Shown: positions 1 to 7,387, counted from the stretch's first letter. The stretch: DNA of 11,793 bases from JBEKZQ01 sp049509675 (GCA_049509675.1 JBEKZQ010000179.1:1-11793); one strand, 5' to 3'. Made by a program: numbers and translations. Notes: generated by a model from the letters alone, not told the origin.

Positions 1-33
1 CTCCTCCAATCGGAGTTCAAAACGCCGTTCCAT
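1..33 (-). CDS. Start of an unidentified leftward gene, cut by the window edge
   Basis: An ATG at 33..31 reads open through the left edge and gives MERRFELRLEE. It is preceded on the minus strand by a very strong Shine-Dalgarno run, AAAGGAGGAG, ending 3 nt before the ATG. That run is the main reason for calling a gene from only 11 codons. The peptide is charged and has no signal sequence. The product cannot be named. The gene is transcribed divergently from the sigma factor gene at 251, with 217 nt between the two starts. A hairpin at 42-71 lies in its presumed leader and its 3' arm runs into the Shine-Dalgarno region. I see no convincing -35/-10 pair for it. Confidence 0.5.
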   Translation of the reverse strand, partial: MERRFELRLEE

Positions 34-41
34 CGGCTCCT

Positions 42-71
42 CCTTTCCTTGAAACACATTTCACGGAAAGG
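42..71 (-). promoter_or_regulatory. Hairpin overlapping the ribosome binding site of the left-edge gene
   Basis: Arms CCTTTCC (42-48) and GGAAAGG (65-71) are perfectly complementary. Inside them TGAAA (50-54) pairs with TTTCA (59-63), with one mismatch between the two stems and a 4-nt loop. In the minus-strand transcript this is a 12-bp stem whose 3' arm, GGAAAGG, runs directly into AGGAGCCGATG. The stem would therefore cover the upstream half of the Shine-Dalgarno site of the gene starting at 33. It could act as an RNA leader element, or as a palindromic protein-binding site in the divergent intergenic region. The pairing is seen directly; the function is inferred. Confidence 0.4.
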
Positions 72-250
72 CTTATTACCAAAATACTTGCAACTGCTCA
101 AGGCCAAGATACAGTCAAAATAGACAAGTAAGGGCGTTGGCCCATGTTCTGCCACCCTTTAATACCTCCCGACCCCGCCATTTAGGTTAGCTGGGGAATA
201 ATCGTCTGCCCGGGAAGCGAATGTTGTAATGCAGCTCAGGAGAAACGACC

Positions 251-757
251 GTGGCGCTGTCGCTGGCGGAGTTCAACAGCATGGTGGTCGACCACGGTCA
301 GGCTTTGTACCGCATGGCCTACCGCATGATCGGCGACCGGCACGAAGCTGAGGACTTGGTCCAGGAAGCGTTCCGCTCGGCTTGGAAAAGCCGGCAATTG
401 TTCAAATCCGAAGGGGGGTCTCGGGCGTGGCTGGCTTCGATCTTGCGTCGCCGGGCGGCCGATCATTGGCGGCACCCACGCCCTCCCATGGTTCTGTCGG
501 GTCAGCAGAACCTCGAAGTGGGACAGCCCGCCGACGACCCGCTGCGCGACGACTTTACCGACGAAATGCAACAAGCCTTGCAGCGGCTCCCCGACGACCT
601 GCGGGAAACGCTGCTGTTGGTAGTTGTGGCCGAACTGACACACCAAGAAGCGGCCGACACGCTGGGAGTTCCCCTGGGCACCGTGCTCTCGCGCGTCAGC
701 CGCGCCCGGCAACGCCTCCGCGAGTACTTTATTACAATCAGCACCGCCAATAAATAA
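251..757 (+). CDS. ECF-type RNA polymerase sigma factor
   Basis: This 168-residue protein has the size and domain order of an extracytoplasmic-function sigma factor, which directs core RNA polymerase to a dedicated promoter set. Region 2 spans about residues 12-76, with the core-binding motif AEDLVQEAFRSAW (33-45) and the region 2.4 segment GSRAWLASILRRRAADHWR (56-74). Region 4 spans about 105-160, with a helix-turn-helix around THQEAADTLGVPLGTVLSRV (130-149). The GTG start at 251 is supported by AGGAGA at 238-243, 7 nt upstream; no nearby ATG gives a better start. Stop is TAA at 755-757. The next gene begins 22 nt downstream in the same direction, so the two are probably co-transcribed. No anti-sigma gene of the usual zinc-finger type lies beside it. 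I found no clear promoter, so autoregulation cannot be judged. Confidence 0.93.
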   Translation: MALSLAEFNSMVVDHGQALYRMAYRMIGDRHEAEDLVQEAFRSAWKSRQLFKSEGGSRAWLASILRRRAADHWRHPRPPMVLSGQQNLEVGQPADDPLRDDFTDEMQQALQRLPDDLRETLLLVVVAELTHQEAADTLGVPLGTVLSRVSRARQRLREYFITISTANK

Positions 758-759
758 GT

Positions 760-772
760 GGGGACTGTCCCC
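760..772 (+). repeat. Short palindrome GGGGACTGTCCCC at the vWA gene start
   Basis: GGGGAC and GTCCCC form a perfect inverted repeat around a central T, between the sigma factor stop (757) and the next ATG (780). In RNA it can fold as a 5-bp stem with a CTG triloop. It sits where a Shine-Dalgarno site would be expected, and no other purine-rich ribosome binding site is present in the 22-nt gap. The flanking bases TTTCG and the GGGGACTG core recur, partly altered, on the minus strand at 11524..11501. From memory, GGGGACTGTCCCC-like words are dispersed in planctomycete genomes; this was not verified. It may be a dispersed repeat, an operator, or an RNA element controlling translation of the vWA gene. 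Confidence 0.55.
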
Positions 773-779
773 TTTCGTC

Positions 780-2936
780 ATGCAATCGCACGATCCTCAT
801 CTTGATGCCGAACTGCGGGCCGTTCCGATGCCGGAAGGGCTGATGGAGCGGCTCCGGGCGATTGCCGTGGCCGACGACGAGGATCTTGACGCGGCCTTGC
901 GCGACGTGCCGATGCCCGCGGGACTGCTGGGTCGGTTGCGTCACATCCCCTTGCACGACGACGAGGGCCTCGACGCGGCCTTGCGCGACGTTCCGATGCC
1001 GACGAGCCTGGTGGCTTCCATGCTGCGTCATCGGCAGCGGCGGGAACGGGTGTGGCGGATCGGTTGGCTCGCTATCGCGGCCTCGCTGCTGCTGATCGTC
1101 GGGGCATCCTATTGGGCCGCGGGACCGGCTTCACGGTTGTTCAGCGATGGGTTGGGCCACGTAGCCCAGAACCCACCGAATACGCCGATCCGCGTGGTTC
1201 TGCCGGACGAGCATCCGCAAAGCGGACTGGACAACTCTTGGGGCCAAGAACAAGTGGTTCAGTCGCACGGTCTGCGATCTCAGGTGACCGGCCCGACGGT
1301 GGATGCCCCTCGCGCGGAACAGGACACCGTGGCTTCGGGCCTTGCCGATCCTCACTGGCTTGAACCTCCGGTGCATAACGATTCCTGGTTGGACGTGCGG
1401 CCCTACACGTACGAGGCCCGCAATTCACTGGCGATTCACAATTTCGACGAACTGCCCGAATTGTACAAGGCGGAAGGTCTGGCCCCCCGCGGCATCGACT
1501 GGCCGATCGAGCGGGGCTCGAATCGGGCGTTCCTGCTTCAATACCGCGTGCATCCGTTTGTTTCGCCGGCCGCCCATCCCCGTCTGCAAACTACCATGGT
1601 GCCCCTGGGAGTGGACGTGGGCAGCTATGAATTGACCCGCCGCTACATTCAGGGCGGCAGGGTATCGGAACTGCCGCCGCCGGAGGTGGTGCGACCCGAG
1701 GAATTTCTGGCCGCGATGGACTACGGTTTTCCCGCCCCGACGCAACAGCCGCTGGAAGTTTCCACGGCGGCTGGTCCTTCGCCGTTCGCGGCCGAGGGCT
1801 TCAGCTTGCTGCAAGTGGGCGTTCAGGCCCGTCAGCTTGTCGGCGCGGAGCACCCGCCCGTCCACGTGGTGTTCGTGGTGGATACTTCCGCCAGCATGCG
1901 TTGGGGCGGTCGGGGCGACGTGGTTCGTCGCGCCTTGAAGGATTTCGTCCGGCACTTGCAGCCCGCCGACCGCGTGTCGCTGATCGCCTTCAGCGAATCG
2001 GCCCGGGTGCTGGTGCAGGAGCTTGGCCCGGGCGAGGCGAGCCAGTTGCTGGCGGCCGTCGAATCGCTCAGCAGCGAGGGATCGACCAACGTGGCGGCCG
2101 GTCTGAGTGAGGCGGAAACACTGGTCCGGCAGGCCACGTCTCCGGGCGGCCCATCGGTCCGCGTCGTTTTGCTCACCGACGGGCTGATCGAATTGGAGGC
2201 TGAGGCGGCCCGGCGCACCGAGCAGCGTTTGGCCGCGCTGGCCGCCCGTAACGTCCCGGTCCAGGTAATCAACCTGGGGCAGGAGGAGCAATGCGGGCCG
2301 CAATTGGCGGCGTTGGCCGAGGCCGGCCGCGGCGCCGTGCGTCGCGCCACCAACGTGGACCAGGTCCGTTGGGCCCTGCGCGAGATCGTCACCGGGGTCT
2401 CGGAACTTGTGGCCCGCGACGCCCAACTAAAAGTGACTTTCAATCCGAAGGCCGTGCTCGAATACCGGCTCATGGGGCATGAGGCCAAGGTCATGACCAG
2501 CCTGCTGCCGGAGCACCCCCAGGCCGATTTCCATGACGGTCAGTCGGCCACGGCCTTATACGAATTGCGCTTGGCGCCCAAAGGCCCGAACGACGTGGGC
2601 ACGGTCGAGCTGACATGGTACACGCCCGGCGACGGCACGTCGCGCGGCGGGCAGACGAGGATCGTGCGCACGATCGAGCGGAAGGATTTCGCGCCGGCGT
2701 TCTCGGCTTCTGCGGCCTCGTTGCAGGAAGCCGCCCTGGTGGCCCAGACGGCCGAGATCCTGCGTCGCTCGCCGTTCGTCCACGAGCCGCGCAGCGCCCG
2801 CGCCCTGCACAGCGTGTTGGAGCTGTCGGGCCAGGCCGACAGTCGCCTGCGCCAGCGTTCCTCGTTTGTCGAATTTCTCGCGCTGGTGGATCAGGCGATC
2901 AAGGCCAGGCCGGCGCACGCCACCCGCAGGCCGTGA
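780..2936 (+). CDS. Membrane-anchored YfbK-family von Willebrand A protein
   Basis: The 718-residue product begins with three 28-residue repeats (8-91). An arginine-rich stretch (85-93) and one membrane segment (about 94-113) follow, so the repeats should be cytoplasmic and the rest outside the membrane. Residues about 278-324 match the N-terminal domain of YfbK-like proteins (VDVGSYELTRRYI, then DYGFPAP). A vWA domain covers about 362-530 with a complete metal-ion-dependent adhesion site: DTSAS at 368-372, T436 in STNVAAG, and D467 in LLTDG. The C-terminal part (about 540-718) resembles DUF3520, with VTFNPKAVLEYRLMG and SATALYEL. vWA domains bind partner proteins through a divalent metal. 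The gene lies 22 nt behind the ECF sigma gene, so a role in controlling that sigma factor is a reasonable inference but not shown. ATG 780 lacks a normal Shine-Dalgarno site; ATG 843, behind GGAAGGG, is an alternative start but would cut into the first repeat. Confidence 0.88.
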   Translation: MQSHDPHLDAELRAVPMPEGLMERLRAIAVADDEDLDAALRDVPMPAGLLGRLRHIPLHDDEGLDAALRDVPMPTSLVASMLRHRQRRERVWRIGWLAIAASLLLIVGASYWAAGPASRLFSDGLGHVAQNPPNTPIRVVLPDEHPQSGLDNSWGQEQVVQSHGLRSQVTGPTVDAPRAEQDTVASGLADPHWLEPPVHNDSWLDVRPYTYEARNSLAIHNFDELPELYKAEGLAPRGIDWPIERGSNRAFLLQYRVHPFVSPAAHPRLQTTMVPLGVDVGSYELTRRYIQGGRVSELPPPEVVRPEEFLAAMDYGFPAPTQQPLEVSTAAGPSPFAAEGFSLLQVGVQARQLVGAEHPPVHVVFVVDTSASMRWGGRGDVVRRALKDFVRHLQPADRVSLIAFSESARVLVQELGPGEASQLLAAVESLSSEGSTNVAAGLSEAETLVRQATSPGGPSVRVVLLTDGLIELEAEAARRTEQRLAALAARNVPVQVINLGQEEQCGPQLAALAEAGRGAVRRATNVDQVRWALREIVTGVSELVARDAQLKVTFNPKAVLEYRLMGHEAKVMTSLLPEHPQADFHDGQSATALYELRLAPKGPNDVGTVELTWYTPGDGTSRGGQTRIVRTIERKDFAPAFSASAASLQEAALVAQTAEILRRSPFVHEPRSARALHSVLELSGQADSRLRQRSSFVEFLALVDQAIKARPAHATRRP
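801..1052 (+). repeat. Three tandem 84-bp coding repeats (28 residues each)
   Basis: Units at 801-884, 885-968 and 969-1052 encode the pattern LDAxLRxVPMPxxL followed by a more variable acidic or basic part. Units start at residues L8, L36 and L64 of the vWA protein. Units 2 and 3 are close at DNA level: 873-916 and 957-1000 differ at 4 of 44 positions, which suggests recent duplication. The third unit diverges after VPMPTSL and runs into the arginine-rich segment before the membrane helix. No known fold is recognised. The predicted cytoplasmic position makes a sigma-factor or other protein contact surface possible. Confidence 0.85.
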
Positions 2937-2972
2937 GCGGAACGGCAAAGCGGCAGAGTCGAGTCCAGAGGC

Positions 2973-3002
2973 GGCACCTCGGGTGCCACGGGCTTGCCCG
3001 TG
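2973..3002. terminator. Two adjoining hairpins after the vWA gene
   Basis: GGCACC-TCG-GGTGCC (2973-2987) and CACGGGC-TT-GCCCGTG (2987-3002) are two perfect inverted repeats sharing one base. They begin 37 nt after the vWA stop codon and are followed by CTCTTTC, a short pyrimidine tract rather than a true U run. They could form a transcription terminator, or be a copy of a REP-like dispersed palindromic element. From memory, similar words are common between planctomycete genes; this was not checked. Confidence 0.4.
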
Positions 3003-3061
3003 CTCTTTCGGAGGGCTCTTGCGGCGAGAAGTTGCCAAAGCAGCGGCGTGCGAGATAGGTC

Positions 3062-3078
3062 AACAGCCCACGGCTGTT
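3062..3078. repeat. Perfect 7-bp inverted repeat
   Basis: AACAGCC (3062-3068) and GGCTGTT (3072-3078) surround CAC. It lies midway in the 296-nt gap between the vWA gene and the TPR operon, clear of both the double hairpin and the promoter. It could be an operator or part of a larger palindromic element; nothing shows which. The rest of the gap (3003-3061 and 3079-3196) holds no gene that I can support. Confidence 0.35.
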
Positions 3079-3196
3079 CCGCACGGGGGCGGAGACGTTC
3101 CCTGTTCGCCGAGGAACCGCGCGGAGAGGTTTCCGGCGTTTCAATGCTGCAAGAACCGACATCGAACAGCACTGGCAAGCGGCACCCCGCGACGGC

Positions 3197-3226
3197 TTGC
3201 CATCGAGGACGGCGACAATTTATCAT
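3197..3226 (+). promoter_or_regulatory. Sigma-70-like promoter predicting a leaderless mRNA
   Basis: TTGCCA (3197-3202) matches the -35 consensus at 5 of 6 positions and TATCAT (3221-3226) matches the -10 consensus at 5 of 6, with an 18-nt spacer. The expected transcription start, 7 nt past the last -10 base, is 3233, the A of the proposed ATG of the first TPR gene. No good Shine-Dalgarno site precedes that ATG (only AGAGAA). Both facts fit a leaderless transcript. They also argue against the in-frame TTG at 3197, which would be the -35 element itself. Confidence 0.5.
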
Positions 3227-3232
3227 AGAGAA

Positions 3233-6200
3233 ATGAGACGCTTCCGCCGGACCGAATTGCTGCTGGGAGTCGCTTTCGCACTGGCGAGTGTGACGGCGGG
3301 CGTCTGCGTGACTGGCGCCCGCCTGGCAGGGGCGGCCGAACCGGCCGATAAATTCCTCGACGCGCTCCGCCGCCGCGGCTATTACGACGAGGCCGCCGCG
3401 TACCTGGAGCAGATGCGCCATAGCCCCCTGGCGAGCAAACGGTTCCAGGAGGCCATCGATTACGAGTTGGCCGTCACGCTGGGCGAGAGTGCCCGCTCGG
3501 ATGGCCCCATCGCCCAGCGGCAGCAGCGATTGGGCGAGGCCCAACAGAGGTTGGCCAAATTCCTCAAGGAACATCCGGGCCACCCGGCGGCGGCCGGCGC
3601 GCAGACCGTGTTGGCCAACCTGTTGATCGACGAGGGTCGGCTGAAGACGCACGAGGCGGCCCAGGCGGCCCGCACGGCGGCCGAGAAGCCCGTGCTGTGG
3701 GCGGCCGCGCGGGCACTGTTCCACCAGGCGGATGGCGTGCTCGACGGCGTGGAAAAACGCTGCGATGAGTCGCACAAGAAGTTGGGATACGTCGATCCCA
3801 AGGACATCAAGAAACTCGACGAGCGCGACCAGGTCCGCCGCGACCTGTTGCAGGCCCGCTTGAGCCGTGCCGGCGTGTTCTACGACATCACCCGCACGTA
3901 CGAGCCGGGGACTGCCGAACACAAGGCCGCGCTTGCCGAGTCGGCCATGAAATATCGCGAGTTGTTTGAAAAGCATGGCGAGCGGTTGGCCGGTCTGTAT
4001 GCGCGCCTGGGGCAGGGGATCTGCTTGAAAGAACTGGGCGAGGCCAACAAGGCGTTCGCCATCTTTGAAGAGCTCATGGCTTGGCCGAACGAGCCCGAGG
4101 CCTTCCGTACCATGAAGACCAAGGCCGCCGTGCAGGCCCTGGAGACGGCCCTGTTGCCGGGGGCCACGAAGTTGAAGGAAGCCCTGGCCCTGGCCCAGGA
4201 CTGGGAACGAACGTCCGCGACCGGCGAAGCGTCCGCTAAAGAGGGGTTGTCCATCAAGTACCTGGCCGGCGAAGTGGCCCTGGCATGGGCCCGCGGCTTG
4301 AAGGCCGAGGATCGGGATGCGGCCAGGAGCCGCGGCGACCTGCTCAAGACGGCCCGCGAGGAGTTCGCCATCGTGGCCGGCGCGGCGGGACCGTATCAAC
4401 AGAAGGCGCGGGTCCGGCTGCTCGATCCGCTCTTGGCCGCGGAGGCAAAGCGGGCCGAACCGCACACGTTCGTCGAGGCCAGCGATCGCACCAAGGCCGC
4501 CTTGGAACGCATCAGCGAGGCCGAGGCCGAGGACCAGCGGGCGAAAACGGCCGAAGAGCATGACAAATGGCGGAAACGCAGCGCCGACGCCCGCGCCGAG
4601 GCCCTCAGGTATGGCCGTTTGGCGCTAAAGCTCAAGAGCCGGGCCGTGGCCGACGACGACCTGAACGCGATCCGCTACAGCCTGGCCTATCTGTACTACA
4701 AGGCGGGAAACATGTACGAGGCGGCCGTGCTGGGTGAGTTCCTGGCACGGCATGACGCCAATCGGGCCCAGGCGGCCGACGGCGCCCGAGTGGCCATGGC
4801 GGCCTACGCGGCACTGTTCCGTGAAGCGGGCGAGGATCGGCAGTTCGAGATCGCGCACCTGCTGCAGATTGCCGATTTCGTCGCGGGGCACTTCAGCGGC
4901 GAGGCCGACGCCGACGAGGCCCGGCTGCTGTTGCTCCAGACCGCGGCGGCCGAAGGCAAGCTGCCGCAGGCGATCGAGTACCTGGGCCAGATTCGCCCCG
5001 AGTCGGCCCGCCGCGCCGAGGCGGAATTGAGCGTCGGCCAGGCATTTTGGAGTGCTTATTTGCGCTCCCCGCGGTTGCCCGAAACGCTAAGACCGAAAGG
5101 GCCCGACTTGGCTCATCTGCTCCAGGAAGGCCAACGATTATTGAAAGACGGCGTGGAGCGGTTGCGGAAAGCCGTGGAGTCGGGCGGCGAGGCGTCGTAT
5201 CCGCTCATGGCAGGCGTGCTCTCGCTGGCACAAATGTCGCTGGCAACCGGAGACCCGGAGCAGGCCCTGCGGTGGTTGGAAGATCCGAAGATCGGCGTCA
5301 AGACACTGCTGGACGGGAAAAGGGCGGCCGTCCCCGGCAGTCTGCCCGTCGAGGCCTGCAAGGCCCTGGTGCAGGCGTATGTCGCCCTGCAGCGCTGGGA
5401 CCTGGCCGAGCGGACCATGCAGGACCTGGAACGGCTCGTCGGCAAGCAGGGCGATGCGGAGGGCAGCCGCCGGCTGATCCAGATTTACATCGGCCTGGGC
5501 CGCGACATGCAGGAACAACTCCAGCGGCTCCGCAGTGACGGCAAGGTCGAAGAACTGGCCCGGTTGTCGCAGACCTTCGAGACCTTCTTGACCAGGATCG
5601 CGGCGCGCAAGGAAGGCAATACGTTCCGTTCGCTCGATTGGGTGGCCGAGACCTACTTGGGCATGGGCGCGGGTTTCGATCCGGGCGGGGGTAAATTGCC
5701 CTCGGAAGCGGAGAAATACTACCGTCGCGCGGCCGACACCTTCCGTACCATCCTCCAGCGGTGCGAGGCGGAAAAGAACTTTGCCGCGCAGCCCGAGGCC
5801 GTGATCGCGGTCCGCATCCGCCTGGCCCGCTGCCTCCGCCGCTTGGGCGCCCATCAGGAAGCGCTAGGGTTGCTGGTGGCTGTGCTCAAAGAGCGGGCGA
5901 CCCTGGTTGACGCCCAGATCGAGGCGGCTTATACATACCAGGCGTGGGGCGAGGAGAAGCCGGCCTATTTCTCGCTGGCCATTTCCGGCAGCCAGAAGTA
6001 CCGGGAAGTGTGGGGCTGGGCACAATTGGCCCGCCGGCTCGCCGCCAGTGCCAAGCACAAGGACGCCTTCCACGAGGCCCGCTATAACCTCGCCTTGTGC
6101 CGCTTCCGCTTGGCGCAAAGCCAGGCCGAAGCGGGCGAGCGGGACCGCCAGTTGAAACTCACCGAAAGCGAGATCCTGATGGTGCAAAGTTTGTACCCGG

Positions 6201-6322
6201 ACATGGGCGGCAAAGCATGGTACGATAAATACGATGAGTTGCTCGTGAAGATTCAAAAACTCCGCGACGAGCGACCGCTGGGCCTCAAGGCCACGGCGCC
6301 CAAACCGGCGGTCAAAACTTGA
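3233..6322 (+). CDS. Large exported TPR-rich protein
   Basis: The 1029-residue product starts with a signal peptide: MRRFRR, a hydrophobic stretch at about 9-29, and a likely cleavage site near residues 34/35 (ARLAGAA). The mature protein is almost entirely alpha-helical repeat. Tetratricopeptide-like helix pairs are visible, for example AEQ-type A/G/Y/A spacing in RLAKFLKEHPGHPAAAGAQ, and in IRYSLAYLYYKAGNMYEAAV near 480. A highly charged, coiled-coil-like stretch lies near 413-460. It has no catalytic motif, so it is likely a scaffold in the periplasm or at the outer surface. The ATG at 3233 was chosen over an in-frame TTG at 3197 because it places the signal peptide at the N terminus and agrees with the promoter. 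Another exported TPR gene follows after 26 nt, so the two probably form an operon. The specific partner is unknown. Confidence 0.8.
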   Translation: MRRFRRTELLLGVAFALASVTAGVCVTGARLAGAAEPADKFLDALRRRGYYDEAAAYLEQMRHSPLASKRFQEAIDYELAVTLGESARSDGPIAQRQQRLGEAQQRLAKFLKEHPGHPAAAGAQTVLANLLIDEGRLKTHEAAQAARTAAEKPVLWAAARALFHQADGVLDGVEKRCDESHKKLGYVDPKDIKKLDERDQVRRDLLQARLSRAGVFYDITRTYEPGTAEHKAALAESAMKYRELFEKHGERLAGLYARLGQGICLKELGEANKAFAIFEELMAWPNEPEAFRTMKTKAAVQALETALLPGATKLKEALALAQDWERTSATGEASAKEGLSIKYLAGEVALAWARGLKAEDRDAARSRGDLLKTAREEFAIVAGAAGPYQQKARVRLLDPLLAAEAKRAEPHTFVEASDRTKAALERISEAEAEDQRAKTAEEHDKWRKRSADARAEALRYGRLALKLKSRAVADDDLNAIRYSLAYLYYKAGNMYEAAVLGEFLARHDANRAQAADGARVAMAAYAALFREAGEDRQFEIAHLLQIADFVAGHFSGEADADEARLLLLQTAAAEGKLPQAIEYLGQIRPESARRAEAELSVGQAFWSAYLRSPRLPETLRPKGPDLAHLLQEGQRLLKDGVERLRKAVESGGEASYPLMAGVLSLAQMSLATGDPEQALRWLEDPKIGVKTLLDGKRAAVPGSLPVEACKALVQAYVALQRWDLAERTMQDLERLVGKQGDAEGSRRLIQIYIGLGRDMQEQLQRLRSDGKVEELARLSQTFETFLTRIAARKEGNTFRSLDWVAETYLGMGAGFDPGGGKLPSEAEKYYRRAADTFRTILQRCEAEKNFAAQPEAVIAVRIRLARCLRRLGAHQEALGLLVAVLKERATLVDAQIEAAYTYQAWGEEKPAYFSLAISGSQKYREVWGWAQLARRLAASAKHKDAFHEARYNLALCRFRLAQSQAEAGERDRQLKLTESEILMVQSLYPDMGGKAWYDKYDELLVKIQKLRDERPLGLKATAPKPAVKT

Positions 6323-6348
6323 CCGCGTGTTTACTGAAGAGGAATGTC

Positions 6349-7380
6349 ATGAAGAAAGCATGTATTGTGATCGCGGCCGGGTTGTGTCTGGCCGTCGCCC
6401 CGACGGAAATCCGGGCACAAGCCACCGACATGGTGATGACGCACAAGGGGATTGTCCGCGGGCATATCGTGAGCATGACCGCTCAGGAAATCGAAATCGA
6501 GGAGGCGGGGTTGAGCCGGCAGATCTCGGTCAACGAGATCAAGTCGGTCCGATTCGAGCACGAACCCACGGCGATCGAGTCCGCCCGCACCGAGATTGCC
6601 AAGGGCGAGTACAGCGAGGCGATGACGCTGCTGGAAAAGCTCGGCGAGGATGAGACGAAACGGGCGGAACTCGCGCAGGACGTGGAGTATCTCCAGGCCC
6701 TCTGTGCCGCGCGGATGGCCCTGGGAGGCAATGGCAGCATCGTGGATGCCGGGAAACAAATGTACGCCTTCATCAAGAGCCATCCGCACAACTATCATTT
6801 CCTCGACGCCTGCGAGATCGAGGGCGATTTGCTGGTGGCCAACGGCCTGCACGCCCAGGCGGCCGAGTTCTACAAGAATCTGGCCAAGACGCCCTGGCCG
6901 GACTACAAGCTGCGCGCCCAAGTGGCCATGGGCCGGGCGGACCTGGCCCAGGGCAAACTGGACACGGCCGCCAAGCTGTTCGACGAGGTAATCGCTTCCG
7001 ACGCCGCCGGCGACGTGGCCGAAGAGCAGCGGATGTTCGCAAAAATCGGCAAGGCCCGCTGCCTGGCCTCCACGCAGAAAGCGGCCCAGGCGATCGATAT
7101 GCTCAACGAGATCATCGCCAAAGCCGGGAGCGAAAACGAGAAGCTGCATGCCTTGGCCAACAATGCCCTGGGGGTCGCCTACCGCAAGGCCGACAAGCCC
7201 CAGGAAGCGCTGCTCGCGTTCCTGCACGTCGAGTTGCTCTACAATTCGTTTCCCGACCTTTATGCCGAGGCCTTGACGAACGAGGCGGAACTCTTCCGCG
7301 AGCTTCACAAGCCGGCGTATGCGGACCGGGTCAAGAAGGCCCTCGAAGCCCTCAAGCAGCAAGGAAAAGAGGACAAGTAA
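6349..7380 (+). CDS. Exported TPR protein with a small beta-rich N-terminal domain
   Basis: The 343-residue product has a signal peptide (MKKACIVIAAGLCLAVAP, likely cleaved after IRAQA, about residue 25). Residues about 28-65 look like a short beta-barrel segment, with GIVRGHIVSMTAQEIEIEE then ISVNEIKSVRFE. From about 70 to the end it is helical TPR sequence, for example GEYSEAMTLLEKL and KADKPQEALLAFLHVELLY. The ATG at 6349 has AAGAGGAA at 6337-6344 in front of it. An in-frame TTG at 6319 overlaps the previous stop but would put ten residues before the signal peptide, so it is less likely. It probably works with the larger TPR protein encoded just upstream, outside the cytoplasm. No enzyme motif is present and its exact job is unknown. 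Confidence 0.8.
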   Translation: MKKACIVIAAGLCLAVAPTEIRAQATDMVMTHKGIVRGHIVSMTAQEIEIEEAGLSRQISVNEIKSVRFEHEPTAIESARTEIAKGEYSEAMTLLEKLGEDETKRAELAQDVEYLQALCAARMALGGNGSIVDAGKQMYAFIKSHPHNYHFLDACEIEGDLLVANGLHAQAAEFYKNLAKTPWPDYKLRAQVAMGRADLAQGKLDTAAKLFDEVIASDAAGDVAEEQRMFAKIGKARCLASTQKAAQAIDMLNEIIAKAGSENEKLHALANNALGVAYRKADKPQEALLAFLHVELLYNSFPDLYAEALTNEAELFRELHKPAYADRVKKALEALKQQGKEDK

Positions 7381-7387
7381 GAGGAGC

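Noticed and set aside
88..115. Possible promoter TTGCAA-16-TACAGT upstream of the sigma gene
   Set aside because: Both boxes match consensus at only about 4 of 6 positions, the spacer is short, and it lies 135 nt before the start codon. Too weak to list as a feature.
1425..2426. A 333-codon minus-strand open frame inside the vWA gene
   Set aside because: It runs antisense to the vWA metal site and adjoining conserved motifs. Its own translation has no plausible domain.
3197..3232. TTG at 3197 as the start of the large TPR gene
   Set aside because: It has no ribosome binding site, would place 12 polar residues before the signal peptide, and coincides with the -35 box of a good promoter.
3906..3916. 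GGGGACTGCC word resembling the 760-772 palindrome
   Set aside because: It lacks the second arm and the TTTCG tail, and is ordinary coding sequence in the TPR gene; likely chance.
2891..4561. A 556-codon minus-strand open frame over the first TPR gene
   Set aside because: It lies antisense to a gene with a signal peptide and TPR sequence. Its translation is low-complexity, has no recognisable domain, and is explained by GC-rich codon structure.
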